From: Paramagnetospirillum caucaseum
GTDB lineage: Bacteria > Pseudomonadota > Alphaproteobacteria > Rhodospirillales > Magnetospirillaceae
Reading direction: 5' to 3'
NCBI RefSeq assembly: GCF_000342045.1
Contig: NZ_AONQ01000039.1
Coordinates: 1 to 43,309 of the forward strand
DNA: 43,309 nucleotides
The notes beneath the pieces are model-generated. The model made no database searches, was not told where the DNA came from, and saw only the letters and a list, made by a program, of their open reading frames with translations. The position numbers were made by a program, and so were the translations under genes. Shown here in pieces: positions 27,563 through 34,691 of this stretch. Positions within the stretch are counted from its first letter, which is position 1; each line of letters opens with the position of its first letter.

Positions 27563-28369
27563 CTATTCCTCGGACCAGCCGGGAATGGTGCGGTCGTAAT
27601 GAGCCCGGTACTTGGCGGTGACCAGGTCGGTCTTGACCATGACGCATACATCGGTGGTGTTGAACTGATGGTCGATCACCGCGCCGTCGCCGACGAAGCC
27701 GCCGAGCCGCAGGTAGCCCTTGATCAGCGGCGGCAGCTCGGCCAGGGCCCGGCGGGGCGCCAGCGCCTCCCTGGGCAGCAGCGCCATGTCCACCCGCAGG
27801 TGGGGCAGGGCGCGGGGCAACAGGTCGGCGGGCGCCAGATGATGGTGGTAGAGATAGGACAGGTGGCCGGCCAGGGCCTGGATGTCGGTGCCGGGCAGGC
27901 TGGCGCAGCCGAACATCAGTTCGACCCCGTTCTCGAAGACATAGGCGGCGATGCCGTCCCACAGCTTCTTCATGGTGGCGCCGTTGCGGTAGCCGGCATC
28001 GACGCAGGACCGCCCCAGTTCCATGAAGCGGCCGCCATTGGCCAGGATATTGGCGATGTCGTATTCCCCGGCGGTGTAGAAGCGGCCGAAGCCCTCGCCC
28101 GCCGCCCGGCGCATCAGGCGGTAGGTGCCGACCACGCCGGCCGCGCCCTTGCCCCGCGCCCGGTCGATGACCAGCAGATGGTCGCAGACGGCATCGAAAT
28201 CGTCGAAATCGGCCAGGCGGTCGCGCATGGCCTGGGAGGGCTTGGCCCCCATCTCCTGATAGAAGACGCGATAGCGCAATGCCTGGGCGGCGGCCACTTC
28301 GGCCGCGCTCTCGGCAAGCCGGACCTCAAGTCCATCGGCGGCCTCGCGTGTCTCGGACACGGATTGCAT
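27563..28369 (-). CDS. olsB: Ornithine N-acyltransferase (OlsB-like, GNAT fold)
   Basis: A 268-residue GNAT-type protein of the hemolysin-like/OlsB family (COG3176). Recognisable parts are AAAQALRYRVFYQEMGAKP, FDAVCDHLLVID, GTYRLMRR, FMELGRSCVDAGYRNG and LMFGCASLPGTD. OlsB links a 3-hydroxyacyl chain to ornithine, making lyso-ornithine lipid. The ATG at 28369 follows AGGGGAA; an upstream ATG (28411) adds 14 residues and is less likely. Ornithine lipids often replace phospholipids under phosphate limitation, but no Pho box was found here. Confidence 0.83.
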   Translation of the reverse strand: MQSVSETREAADGLEVRLAESAAEVAAAQALRYRVFYQEMGAKPSQAMRDRLADFDDFDAVCDHLLVIDRARGKGAAGVVGTYRLMRRAAGEGFGRFYTAGEYDIANILANGGRFMELGRSCVDAGYRNGATMKKLWDGIAAYVFENGVELMFGCASLPGTDIQALAGHLSYLYHHHLAPADLLPRALPHLRVDMALLPREALAPRRALAELPPLIKGYLRLGGFVGDGAVIDHQFNTTDVCVMVKTDLVTAKYRAHYDRTIPGWSEE

Positions 28370-28414
28370 GATTCCCCTGGTTCCGTCCGTGCGGCGCGGT
28401 TTGAGCCGCAACGC

Positions 28415-28846
28415 CTATTTGTCTTCCGGTTTGTCACCGGAAGTCAACGGAACTCCATAAAGTTCAAGGCGGTGCCCCACCAGCCGATAGCCATAGCGCC
28501 GGGCGATCTCGCGCTGCAGGGCCTCGATCTCGGTGCTGGTGAACTCGATCACCGTACCCGATTGCATGTCGATCAGGTGGTCGTGGTGGTCGCCCGCCGC
28601 CTCTTCATAACGGGCCCGGCCGTCGCCGAAATCGTGGCGTTCGAGGATATCGGCCTCTTCGAACAGCCGTACGGTGCGGTAGACGGTGGCGATGGAGATG
28701 TGGGGATCGATGGCGGTGGCCCGGCGATAGACCTCCTCCACGTCGGGATGGTCCGAGGATTCGGACAGCACGCGCGCGATGATCCGACGCTGGTCGGTCA
28801 TCTTCATGCCCTTGTCGATGCAGCGTTGCTCGATGCGTGAAACCAT
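28415..28846 (-). CDS. fur: Ferric uptake regulator Fur
   Basis: Iron-responsive repressor, 143 residues. The winged-helix N-terminus includes MTDQRRIIARVLSESSDHPD and HISIATVYRTVRLFEEADIL, followed by the metal-binding region AAGDHHDHLIDMQSGTVIEF. The CxxC pair that holds structural zinc in E. coli Fur is absent (the positions read IDMQSG), as known for alphaproteobacterial Fur proteins. The regulatory-site His/Glu residues are present. Irr or Mur are alternatives, but there is no haem regulatory motif. It starts the minus-strand block fur-olsB-olsA-miaB. Confidence 0.88.
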   Translation of the reverse strand: MVSRIEQRCIDKGMKMTDQRRIIARVLSESSDHPDVEEVYRRATAIDPHISIATVYRTVRLFEEADILERHDFGDGRARYEEAAGDHHDHLIDMQSGTVIEFTSTEIEALQREIARRYGYRLVGHRLELYGVPLTSGDKPEDK

Positions 28847-28883
28847 TGCCGCGATCCGGTTGACGATGGGACCCGCAACGAAC

Positions 28884-28934
28884 GGGGCGCCAAGGGCGCC
28901 CCACCAGGCGGGAATTCCGGGATCATGCCCGGAA
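28884..28934 (-). terminator. Two hairpins between mucR and fur
   Basis: GGGGCGCC-AAG-GGCGCCCC (28884-28902) is a perfect 8-bp hairpin and TTCCGGG-ATCATG-CCCGGAA (28915-28934) a perfect 7-bp one, in the 135-bp gap downstream of mucR. They probably end the mucR transcript. The minus strand after the stronger hairpin has no real T-run. Confidence 0.45.
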
Positions 28935-28981
28935 CGCCCCCGATTGTCGAGACGGCAGGTCTTCCCGGGAAAAGGGAGGAC

Positions 28982-29401
28982 CTAGACCGCCCGCTTGCGC
29001 TTGCGCGGCTTGGTGCCCAGGCCGATCTTCTTGGCCAGGCTCGAGCGGTGCTGGGCGTAGTTGGGCGCCACCATGGGATAGTCGGCGGCCAGACCCCAGC
29101 GGTCGCGGTATTCCTCGGGGCTCATGTTGTAGGCGGTCTTGAGGTGGCGCTTCAGCATCTTCAGCTTCTTGCCGTCCTCGAGGCAGATGATGTAGTCGGG
29201 GGTCACCGACTTCTTCACGTTCACGGCGGGCTGAGGCCGCTCGGGCACCGCGGGAGTGCTGCCGACCGAGGCCAGGGTGCGGTACACTTCCTGAATCAGA
29301 TGGGGAAGATCGGCAACCGCCACACTGTTGTTGGCGACATGCGCGGCCACGATTTCCGTGGTCAGGCCCAGCAGGTCGCCGCTGTTCGAACGCTCCGACA
29401 T
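28982..29401 (-). CDS. MucR/Ros-family transcriptional regulator
   Basis: A 139-residue regulator of the Ros/MucR family, which controls exopolysaccharide, motility and cell-cycle genes in alphaproteobacteria by binding AT-rich DNA. The N-terminal half (LLGLTTEIVAAHVANNSVAV) is the oligomerisation region and the C-terminal half the DNA-binding domain: YIICLEDGKKLKMLKRHLKT followed by YNMSPEEYRDRWGLAADYP. The zinc site is degenerate: C and the KRH His are kept, the second Cys is Asp, and the final His pair is Ala-Tyr. The ATG at 29401 is chosen over an upstream extension that has no similarity. It is divergent from the TusA-like gene. Confidence 0.92.
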   Translation of the reverse strand: MSERSNSGDLLGLTTEIVAAHVANNSVAVADLPHLIQEVYRTLASVGSTPAVPERPQPAVNVKKSVTPDYIICLEDGKKLKMLKRHLKTAYNMSPEEYRDRWGLAADYPMVAPNYAQHRSSLAKKIGLGTKPRKRKRAV

Positions 29402-29436
29402 TGAGAGCAGCCCTCCAAATTCATTCAGTGGGGCCT

Positions 29437-29465
29437 TATATAAATCCTTCATACAAAGCTGGCAA
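29437..29465 (-). promoter_or_regulatory. Promoter of mucR
   Basis: On the minus strand TTGCCA (29465-29460), 17 bp, TATATA (29442-29437) lies 36 bp before the mucR start. The 99-bp intergenic stretch is AT-rich, the type of DNA MucR proteins bind, so autoregulation is plausible. Confidence 0.6.
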
Positions 29466-29500
29466 TAACCATTACGACAAATGAAAGTGACACAATTCGC

Positions 29501-29749
29501 ATGACTGAGAAGCCCAACTACAGCCTTGACATCACCAACGAAGTCTGTCCGATGACCTTCGTCAAAACCAAGTTGCTGGTGGAGCGCATGGCCTCGGGAG
29601 AAACGGTCGAGGTGCGGTTGAAAGGTGCGGAACCCCTGGGGAATGTGCCGCGTTCTCTCGCCGAACTGGGACACGAAATCGTCTCGTTGATACCCGAGCC
29701 GGGTGAAGGCCCTACGGGAATCCACCACCTTGTCGTTTGCAAGAAATAA
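29501..29749 (+). CDS. TusA-family sulfurtransferase-like protein
   Basis: An 82-residue TusA/SirA-fold protein. The conserved Cys is in NEVCPMTFVKTKLLVERM, which has CPMT where classical TusA has CPxP, followed by the GETVEVRL strand. TusA proteins carry persulfide sulfur for tRNA thiolation or sulfur oxidation; this CPMT subgroup is common in alphaproteobacteria with unclear partners. It is read away from mucR across a shared AT-rich region and has no strong ribosome-binding site. Confidence 0.85.
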   Translation: MTEKPNYSLDITNEVCPMTFVKTKLLVERMASGETVEVRLKGAEPLGNVPRSLAELGHEIVSLIPEPGEGPTGIHHLVVCKK

Positions 29750-29781
29750 GTCCTGGGACGGTCTGTGGATATTGGCGGGAA

Positions 29782-30261
29782 TCAGGGTTCGACTGGAGTC
29801 TGATCCAGACGGCAACTCATCGTGACCCCATCTACACCTCCGTAATACCCCCTACGTAGTCCGACACGCTGGAATCCCTTGGATTGGTAGAGGGCGAGGG
29901 CGGCATGGTTGTCGGCGGCGGCCTCCAGGAACATGGTCAGCGCCCCGGCCCTGGCCGCCGCGCCCATGGCGGCGTCCAGCAGGCGGGCGCCCAGCCCGCC
30001 GCGGCGCCAGGGCGGCAGCACGGCGATGGTCAGGATCTCCGCCTCGTCGAAGATGCGCCGCCACAGCACCAGCCCGGCCGGTCCCGGCGCCTCGGCGGCG
30101 GGAGTCAGCGAGCCGCCGTCCACGGCGATCAGCCCCTCGGACCCGGCCAGGGCCAGCACCTCGGCCATGGAGGTGGCGCTCCACGGCTCGGCGAAGCAGA
30201 TGCGATGGATGCCGGCCAGCAGCTCGGCATGGACCAGGCCGGCGGGAACCAGCTCGATCAC
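29782..30261 (-). CDS. rimI: Ribosomal-protein-alanine N-acetyltransferase RimI
   Basis: GNAT-fold acetyltransferase of 159 residues that acetylates the N-terminal alanine of ribosomal protein S18. It shows CFAEPWSATSMAEVLA, the acetyl-CoA region LPPWRRGGLGARLLDAAM and FLEAAADNHAALALYQSKGF. The GTG at 30261 overlaps the tsaB TGA (GTGA), the usual coupled tsaB-rimI pair; a longer frame upstream would lie within tsaB. Its stop faces the TusA-like gene with a 32-bp gap. Confidence 0.9.
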   Translation of the reverse strand: MIELVPAGLVHAELLAGIHRICFAEPWSATSMAEVLALAGSEGLIAVDGGSLTPAAEAPGPAGLVLWRRIFDEAEILTIAVLPPWRRGGLGARLLDAAMGAAARAGALTMFLEAAADNHAALALYQSKGFQRVGLRRGYYGGVDGVTMSCRLDQTPVEP

Positions 30262-30950
30262 GGCCCCGTCTTTTCCGACACGGTCTTTTCCGACACGGTC
30301 TTTCCCGGCAGGGTGACGTCGGCGTCGCGGAGATAAAGGGGCTCGGGCGGCAGGGATTCCCCCCGGCTCCACTGTTCCGCCGCCAGTTCGGCCACCAGGG
30401 CGGCATCGGGGTGGCCGGGCGCGGCGGATGCCGCGGCGTGCGGCAGATGGGGCAGGACCAGAGCCGCCGCGTCACCGGCCACCACCACCGGGCCGGCGGC
30501 CAGCTCGCCGGCCTGTTCCGGCCGCAGGGCGCGGATCGGCGACAGCGGCTTCAAGGCGGAATCGAACAGCTGCAGCCACAATTCGTCGCGGCGGGAATCG
30601 ATGGCCACCAGCACGTTGCGGCCCTGGCGCTCGCCTTCCGGCACGCCCAAGGCCACCGCCGCCGGCGTCGCCACCCCGGCCAGCTTCAGGCCGCCGGCCA
30701 GGGCCAGGCCGCGCGCCGCCGCCAGGCCGATGCGCAGGCCGGTGAAGGCGCCGGGCCCCACCGTCACCGCCAGCAGGCCGACATCGGCGAAGGAGAGGCC
30801 GGCTTCGGCCATCACCTCGGCGACCATGGGCATCAGGGCCTCGCTCTGGCCGCGCGCCATGGGCGACAGGCGGCGCGCCAGCACCTTGCCCTCCGCCCAC
30901 AGGGCGGCGGAGCAGGCGGAGGTCGAACTGTCCATGGCGAGAACGATCAT
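30258..30950 (-). CDS. tsaB: tRNA threonylcarbamoyladenosine biosynthesis protein TsaB
   Basis: Non-catalytic partner of TsaD in t6A37 tRNA modification. The 230-residue protein has the ASKHA-fold N-terminus MIVLAMDSSTSACSAALW and the signature VTVGPGAFTGLRIGLAAARG. The ATG at 30950 is preferred; an upstream ATG gives a non-homologous extension. The C-terminus ends in KTVSEKTVSEKTGP, made by a 15-bp tandem DNA repeat at 30269-30308. It overlaps rimI by four bases. Confidence 0.93.
   Translation of the reverse strand: MIVLAMDSSTSACSAALWAEGKVLARRLSPMARGQSEALMPMVAEVMAEAGLSFADVGLLAVTVGPGAFTGLRIGLAAARGLALAGGLKLAGVATPAAVALGVPEGERQGRNVLVAIDSRRDELWLQLFDSALKPLSPIRALRPEQAGELAAGPVVVAGDAAALVLPHLPHAAASAAPGHPDAALVAELAAEQWSRGESLPPEPLYLRDADVTLPGKTVSEKTVSEKTGP
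30269..30308. repeat. 15-bp tandem repeat at the tsaB 3' end
   Basis: GTCTTTTCCGACACG occurs at 30269-30283 and 30284-30298, followed by a partial third copy (GTCTTTCCCG, 30299-30308). On the minus strand it encodes repeated K-T-V-S-E just before the tsaB stop. The 15-bp period keeps the frame. Confidence 0.85.
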
Positions 30951-30993
30951 CGCGCCGCTATACTTCCCCACCGTCCGAATTGAAAGAAAGAAG

Positions 30994-31560
30994 ATGCATC
31001 CGCTGGTCCCCATCGCCGCCGAAGACTATGGACTCCATATCCGGCTGGCCTACGCCACGCCCGACAATTTCACGGGAAAGCCGGTCTATGGACCGGCCGC
31101 CGGCTGCTGGCTGCACGCCGAGGCGGCACCGCTGCTGAGGAAAGCCGCCGAACTGGCCCGACCCCTGGGCCTCGCCTTGCGCGTCCTCGACGCCTTCCGT
31201 CCGTCCGAGGCGCAATGGGCGCTGTGGGCCCATACCCCCGACCCGGAATTCCTCGCCGATCCCCGCCGGGGCTCGACCCATTCGCGCGGCGTGGCGGTGG
31301 ACCTCGACCTGCTGGACGCGGCCACCGGCCAGGCCCTGGACATGGGCACCGCCTTCGACGCCTTCACGCCGCTCTCCCACCACGCGGTCATTGCCATACC
31401 CGCGGAGGCGCAGCGCAACCGCCTGCTGCTGCTGGGCCTGATGAACGCCGCCGGCTGGGATTTCTATGCCAACGAGTGGTGGCACTACCAGATGCACGAC
31501 GCCGCCCGCTATCCCCTGCTGTCCGATAGTGTGCTGGGGGCGGAGCGGATGATGGGATGA
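30994..31560 (+). CDS. D-alanyl-D-alanine dipeptidase (VanX/DdpX family)
   Basis: Zinc dipeptidase of 188 residues that splits D-Ala-D-Ala. The conserved residues are visible: Arg in RVLDAFRPSEAQ, the zinc ligands of STHSRGVAVDLDLLD (His and Asp), the catalytic Glu and third ligand in NEWWHYQM. It lacks a signal peptide, so it is probably cytoplasmic and used for D-Ala recycling rather than vancomycin resistance. The ATG at 30994 follows GAAAGAAAGAAG. It is divergent from tsaB across 43 bp. Confidence 0.9.
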   Translation: MHPLVPIAAEDYGLHIRLAYATPDNFTGKPVYGPAAGCWLHAEAAPLLRKAAELARPLGLALRVLDAFRPSEAQWALWAHTPDPEFLADPRRGSTHSRGVAVDLDLLDAATGQALDMGTAFDAFTPLSHHAVIAIPAEAQRNRLLLLGLMNAAGWDFYANEWWHYQMHDAARYPLLSDSVLGAERMMG

Positions 31561-31569
31561 GGAGCGGGC

Positions 31570-32700
31570 CTATTTCCACAGCCATCCGTCATCCAGCGCC
31601 ATCCACGACGGGCAGCCGATCTGGATCAGGGTGCGCCTGAGGTCGGCGGCCAGCAGGTCGGCGGCCCGCGCCGCCCCCGCCTCGCCCGCCGCCGCCGCGC
31701 CGTAATAGAAGGCCCGGCCGCAGAACACGAAATCGGCCCCCACCGCGCCGGCGCGGACCACGTCCTCGCCCGAGCGGATGCCGCCGTCCATCACCACCAC
31801 CGCCCCGTTGCCCAGGGCGGCGCGGATGGCGGCCAGGGAATCGATGGCGGCCGGGGCGGCGTCCAGCTGGCGGCCGCCATGGTTGGACACCCAGACGCCG
31901 TCGGCGCCGACGTCCAGGGCGGCCTTGGCGTCGGGGGCGGTCATGACGCCCTTGACCAGCATTCTTCCCTGCCACAGGTCGCGCAAGGCCTTGATGTCGT
32001 CCCAGGCGAGGTCGTCCTTGATCTGCGACGAGATGAAGCCGGCCAGGGTCTTGCCGTCCACCTCGCCCACATAGCGGGCCAGATTGGGAAAGCCCGGCGA
32101 GCCGGCCCTCAGGGTCTCCAGCGCCCACAACGGCGCCGTGGCCACCTGGGCGACGAAGCGCGGCCCCGGCCGGAACGGCAGGATGAAGCGGTTGCGCACG
32201 TCGCGGCGGCGGTCGCCGGCCACCGGCACGTCGACGGTCACCACCAGCTCGCGGATGCCCGCCGCCCAGGCCCGGGCCAGCAGGTCGCGGTTGATGCGCT
32301 CCTCGCGCGAGACGTAGAGCTGGAACCAGGCGTTGCCCCCGGCCGCCTCGGCGATCTCCTCCAGCGGCGTGGTGGCGACGGTGGAAGCCACCACGGGAAA
32401 GCCCAGCCGGGCGGCCTGGCGCGCCACCATCAGGTCGGCGCCGGGCCACAGCAGATTGCCCATGCCTACCGGAGCGGCGCCGAACGGCAGGCGGTAGTCG
32501 CGGCCGAACAGGGTGGCCGTGGTCTCGGGCTTGACGCCGCCGCAGGCCTTCGGCGCCAGCACCACCGCCTCCAGGCGGTCCCGGTTGCGGCGCAATCCCC
32601 CCTCCTCGCCCGAGCCGCCGTCCAGGAAGCCGAAGGCGAAGCCGGGCAGCCGCCACCGCGCCCGCCGGGCCAGATCGCCGATGCTCGCCGCGTCGCTCAT
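31570..32700 (-). CDS. FMN-dependent alpha-hydroxy-acid dehydrogenase (lactate/glycolate type)
   Basis: A 376-residue flavoprotein of the LldD/glycolate oxidase family, oxidising a 2-hydroxy acid to a 2-keto acid. It shows the FMN-binding start (LPFGAAPVGMGNLLWPG), FQLYVSREER, VVTVDVPVAGDRRRDVRN, the catalytic His in VSNHGGRQLD (H274) with its following Arg, and the phosphate-binding VVMDGGIRSGEDVVRAGA. Substrate (lactate, glycolate or mandelate) cannot be decided. It lies 16 bp downstream of the RlmJ-like gene, so co-transcription is likely. Confidence 0.9.
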   Translation of the reverse strand: MSDAASIGDLARRARWRLPGFAFGFLDGGSGEEGGLRRNRDRLEAVVLAPKACGGVKPETTATLFGRDYRLPFGAAPVGMGNLLWPGADLMVARQAARLGFPVVASTVATTPLEEIAEAAGGNAWFQLYVSREERINRDLLARAWAAGIRELVVTVDVPVAGDRRRDVRNRFILPFRPGPRFVAQVATAPLWALETLRAGSPGFPNLARYVGEVDGKTLAGFISSQIKDDLAWDDIKALRDLWQGRMLVKGVMTAPDAKAALDVGADGVWVSNHGGRQLDAAPAAIDSLAAIRAALGNGAVVVMDGGIRSGEDVVRAGAVGADFVFCGRAFYYGAAAAGEAGAARAADLLAADLRRTLIQIGCPSWMALDDGWLWK

Positions 32701-32716
32701 GCTCGGGTCCTTCCTG

Positions 32717-33487
32717 TCAGATGCAGTAATCGTCGGCCGGGGCCTGGGGCAGCCTGACGGAAAGCTCGCCGCCCAGCACCTCGGCCAGATTGCGCAGATC
32801 GGCCAGGATGTCGAGCACCACCGTCTCGGCGCCGCCGCCCAGCAGCATGCCGCGTTCCAGCCCGGCCCCGCGCAGTTCCAGGCCGGAACGGCCGATCTGG
32901 TCGATGACGTCCTGGGGCTGGACGCCGGGCGCGTCCACCGGATAGGTGACCATGTAGGGCGTGTCCAGGGTGTCGAGCAGGATGGCGGCGTCCATGGCGT
33001 AGCCGGGGCCGCGCGGATCGTCGGGCGGCGGATCGATGAACACGAAATGGGGCCGGGGCTCCAGGACGAAACGGTGGCGCAGGAACGAGAACCAGTCGTG
33101 GCTCCAGAACCGCACCCAGCCGCCCTCGCGGCTGGCCTTGGCCGCCTCGATGGCCGCCGGGTCGATGTCGTTGACGTCGGCTTCGAAGTCCAGGCCGCCC
33201 AGGGTGCCGACCAGCCGCCCGGCCAGCACCCACGAGCCGGGATGGTCATCCCGCCCGCCGATGGCGTCCAGCCAGGCCCGCGACGCGAAGACGTCCCGCC
33301 GGGCGAGCACGGCGGCCAGGGCGGCGGGCGGCGGCAGGCGGCCGCCGCCGGCATGGGTGTCGGCATAGGAGAAGCGGGGCTCCTCCCCGTCCTCGCCGCC
33401 GCGCTCCCGCTCCCGCCGGGCGGTGCGGGTCAGCGCCGCCGCCAGGATGAACTGGTTCCAGATGATGTCGGTTCCGCCCTGATCCAT
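32717..33487 (-). CDS. Divergent RlmJ-like N6-adenine methyltransferase
   Basis: A 256-residue protein I place in the RlmJ (23S rRNA A2030 N6-methyltransferase) superfamily. Matches to RlmJ in order are RFSYADTHAGGGRL (SAM-binding DTHAG), HPGSWVLAGRLV (like YPGSP), VNDIDPAAIEAAK (acidic ribose-binding region), SHDWFSFL, FVFIDPPPDDP (catalytic DPPY/F position, here DPPP) and YMVTYPVD. The start is taken as ATG 33487; a TTG at 33499 is also in frame. The change of the catalytic aromatic to Pro, and the absence of the clear N-terminal HAGNxxD motif (here QGGTDIIWNQ), suggest altered or lost activity. It is flanked by an exported nuclease upstream. Confidence 0.65.
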   Translation of the reverse strand: MDQGGTDIIWNQFILAAALTRTARRERERGGEDGEEPRFSYADTHAGGGRLPPPAALAAVLARRDVFASRAWLDAIGGRDDHPGSWVLAGRLVGTLGGLDFEADVNDIDPAAIEAAKASREGGWVRFWSHDWFSFLRHRFVLEPRPHFVFIDPPPDDPRGPGYAMDAAILLDTLDTPYMVTYPVDAPGVQPQDVIDQIGRSGLELRGAGLERGMLLGGGAETVVLDILADLRNLAEVLGGELSVRLPQAPADDYCI

Positions 33488-33544
33488 CCCCCTATCCAAG
33501 CCGTCTTTGGCGACGCCGTAAAGCAGGGATCGCGGCGGCTGGCC

Positions 33545-34555
33545 TCATACGTCGTCGTCGTCGTCCTCGCCGCCGCAGCGGTCGGCCCAGTACTTGCCCT
33601 CCACCGGCCACGGCTCCCGGGCCGAGCCGGCATCCGCCGCCTGGCGGTCGGCATCGGGCAGGCCGGTGAGGAAGCGCAGCCCGGTGACCGCCTCCAGCGC
33701 CGAGAGCGAGGTGGAATAGGCGGCGAGATCGTAGCGGGATTGCGGCGTGCCGGCGCATTTGCGGTAGGCCCCCCGCTGCTCCTCGTCGGCCTGATGGAAC
33801 AGGAAGGCGCGGGCCTCCACCCTGCCCTTCCTCTCGATCACCAGGATCTTGAACAAGGCGTGGGGAATGGCCACCGGCACGGTGACGCCGTCCCTGCCGA
33901 TGGTGTCGACCTCGCGTTCGGGCTCGAACAGTGGCCCGGCGATGGTCCAGACCCGCCCGAACTTGTTGGCGGCAGCGATGGCGTAATTCTCCAGCGCCAG
34001 CCAGTCGCCCTGGTTCATGTCGGCGAATTGCGGCAGGGCGTTGACGAAGGTGTGGGTGTTGCAGCCCTCCTGCCACGAGATACGGTTGGCGTGGTTGCGC
34101 GCCGCCAGGTGGCCGCGGTTCCACAGGGCGGCGAAGCCCCGGTAGGAGGCGTCGATACCAGGCTTCAGCCCCTCGTCCCGCCACAGGAAGCCGGTGGCCT
34201 CCAGCTCGTACCACTTGACGGGGCGCTTGGCGCCCTGGGGGCGGATGGGCCTGCCGTCGTCGCCCGTCAGCCCGCGCATCTCGTAGGACACCCATTTGGG
34301 AATGCCCTTGTAGGGGGAATCGGCCCGATGGTCCTCGGCCGTCTCGAACGACGACACGAAGGCGCCGTACGGAAACATCAGGCCGCGCGGCAAGGTGGCG
34401 AAGCGGTCGTGGTCGTAGCCGGCCGGCGCCGCCGATTCGTAGGGAAGCTCCCGGACGCCGCCCTGGCCCTTGCAGGCCAGAGGCTGGGCCAGGACGGGAA
34501 ACGCCACCAGGACGATAACGGCTAAGACGGGAATAAATCTGAATAAACCTGGCAT
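33545..34555 (-). CDS. Exported DNA/RNA non-specific endonuclease (NUC1/EndoG family)
   Basis: A 336-residue protein with an N-terminal signal peptide (LFRFIPVLAVIVLVAFPVLA, likely cut near AQP). The beta-beta-alpha-metal nuclease core is visible as WNRGHLAARNHA (catalytic His; DRGH is replaced by NRGH) followed by NTHTFVNALPQFADMNQGDW and LALENY. The C-terminus ends in a run of five Asp. It should degrade extracellular or periplasmic nucleic acid. The ATG at 34555 is preferred because GAGG lies six bases upstream; an ATG at 34567 has no ribosome-binding site. The D-to-N change in the motif may lower activity. Confidence 0.83.
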   Translation of the reverse strand: MPGLFRFIPVLAVIVLVAFPVLAQPLACKGQGGVRELPYESAAPAGYDHDRFATLPRGLMFPYGAFVSSFETAEDHRADSPYKGIPKWVSYEMRGLTGDDGRPIRPQGAKRPVKWYELEATGFLWRDEGLKPGIDASYRGFAALWNRGHLAARNHANRISWQEGCNTHTFVNALPQFADMNQGDWLALENYAIAAANKFGRVWTIAGPLFEPEREVDTIGRDGVTVPVAIPHALFKILVIERKGRVEARAFLFHQADEEQRGAYRKCAGTPQSRYDLAAYSTSLSALEAVTGLRFLTGLPDADRQAADAGSAREPWPVEGKYWADRCGGEDDDDDV

Positions 34556-34638
34556 GAACGGCCTCATGCTGTAGTTTTCATCAACAAAAGCTGCCGTCAT
34601 CCCATGCTATTTGCAACTTAAACAAGTTTCATACGGCC

Positions 34639-34668
34639 GTTAGCAGCCTCCTATCGGAGGCTGCTAAC
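34639..34668. terminator. Perfect 13-bp hairpin between galU and the nuclease gene
   Basis: GTTAGCAGCCTCC (34639-34651), TATC, GGAGGCTGCTAAC (34656-34668). It lies 23 bp after the galU stop and fits a galU terminator, though the minus strand continues GGCCG without a T-run. The flanking sequence is AT-rich and probably also holds the nuclease promoter. Confidence 0.6.
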
Positions 34669-34691
34669 TTAACTATTTCCTCTTTCAGTAA

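Noticed and set aside
31570-33366. One fused protein of 598 residues covering the dehydrogenase and the upstream gene
   Set aside because: The upstream part of that frame is out of frame with the RlmJ-like protein and has shadow composition; the dehydrogenase has its own good start at 32700.
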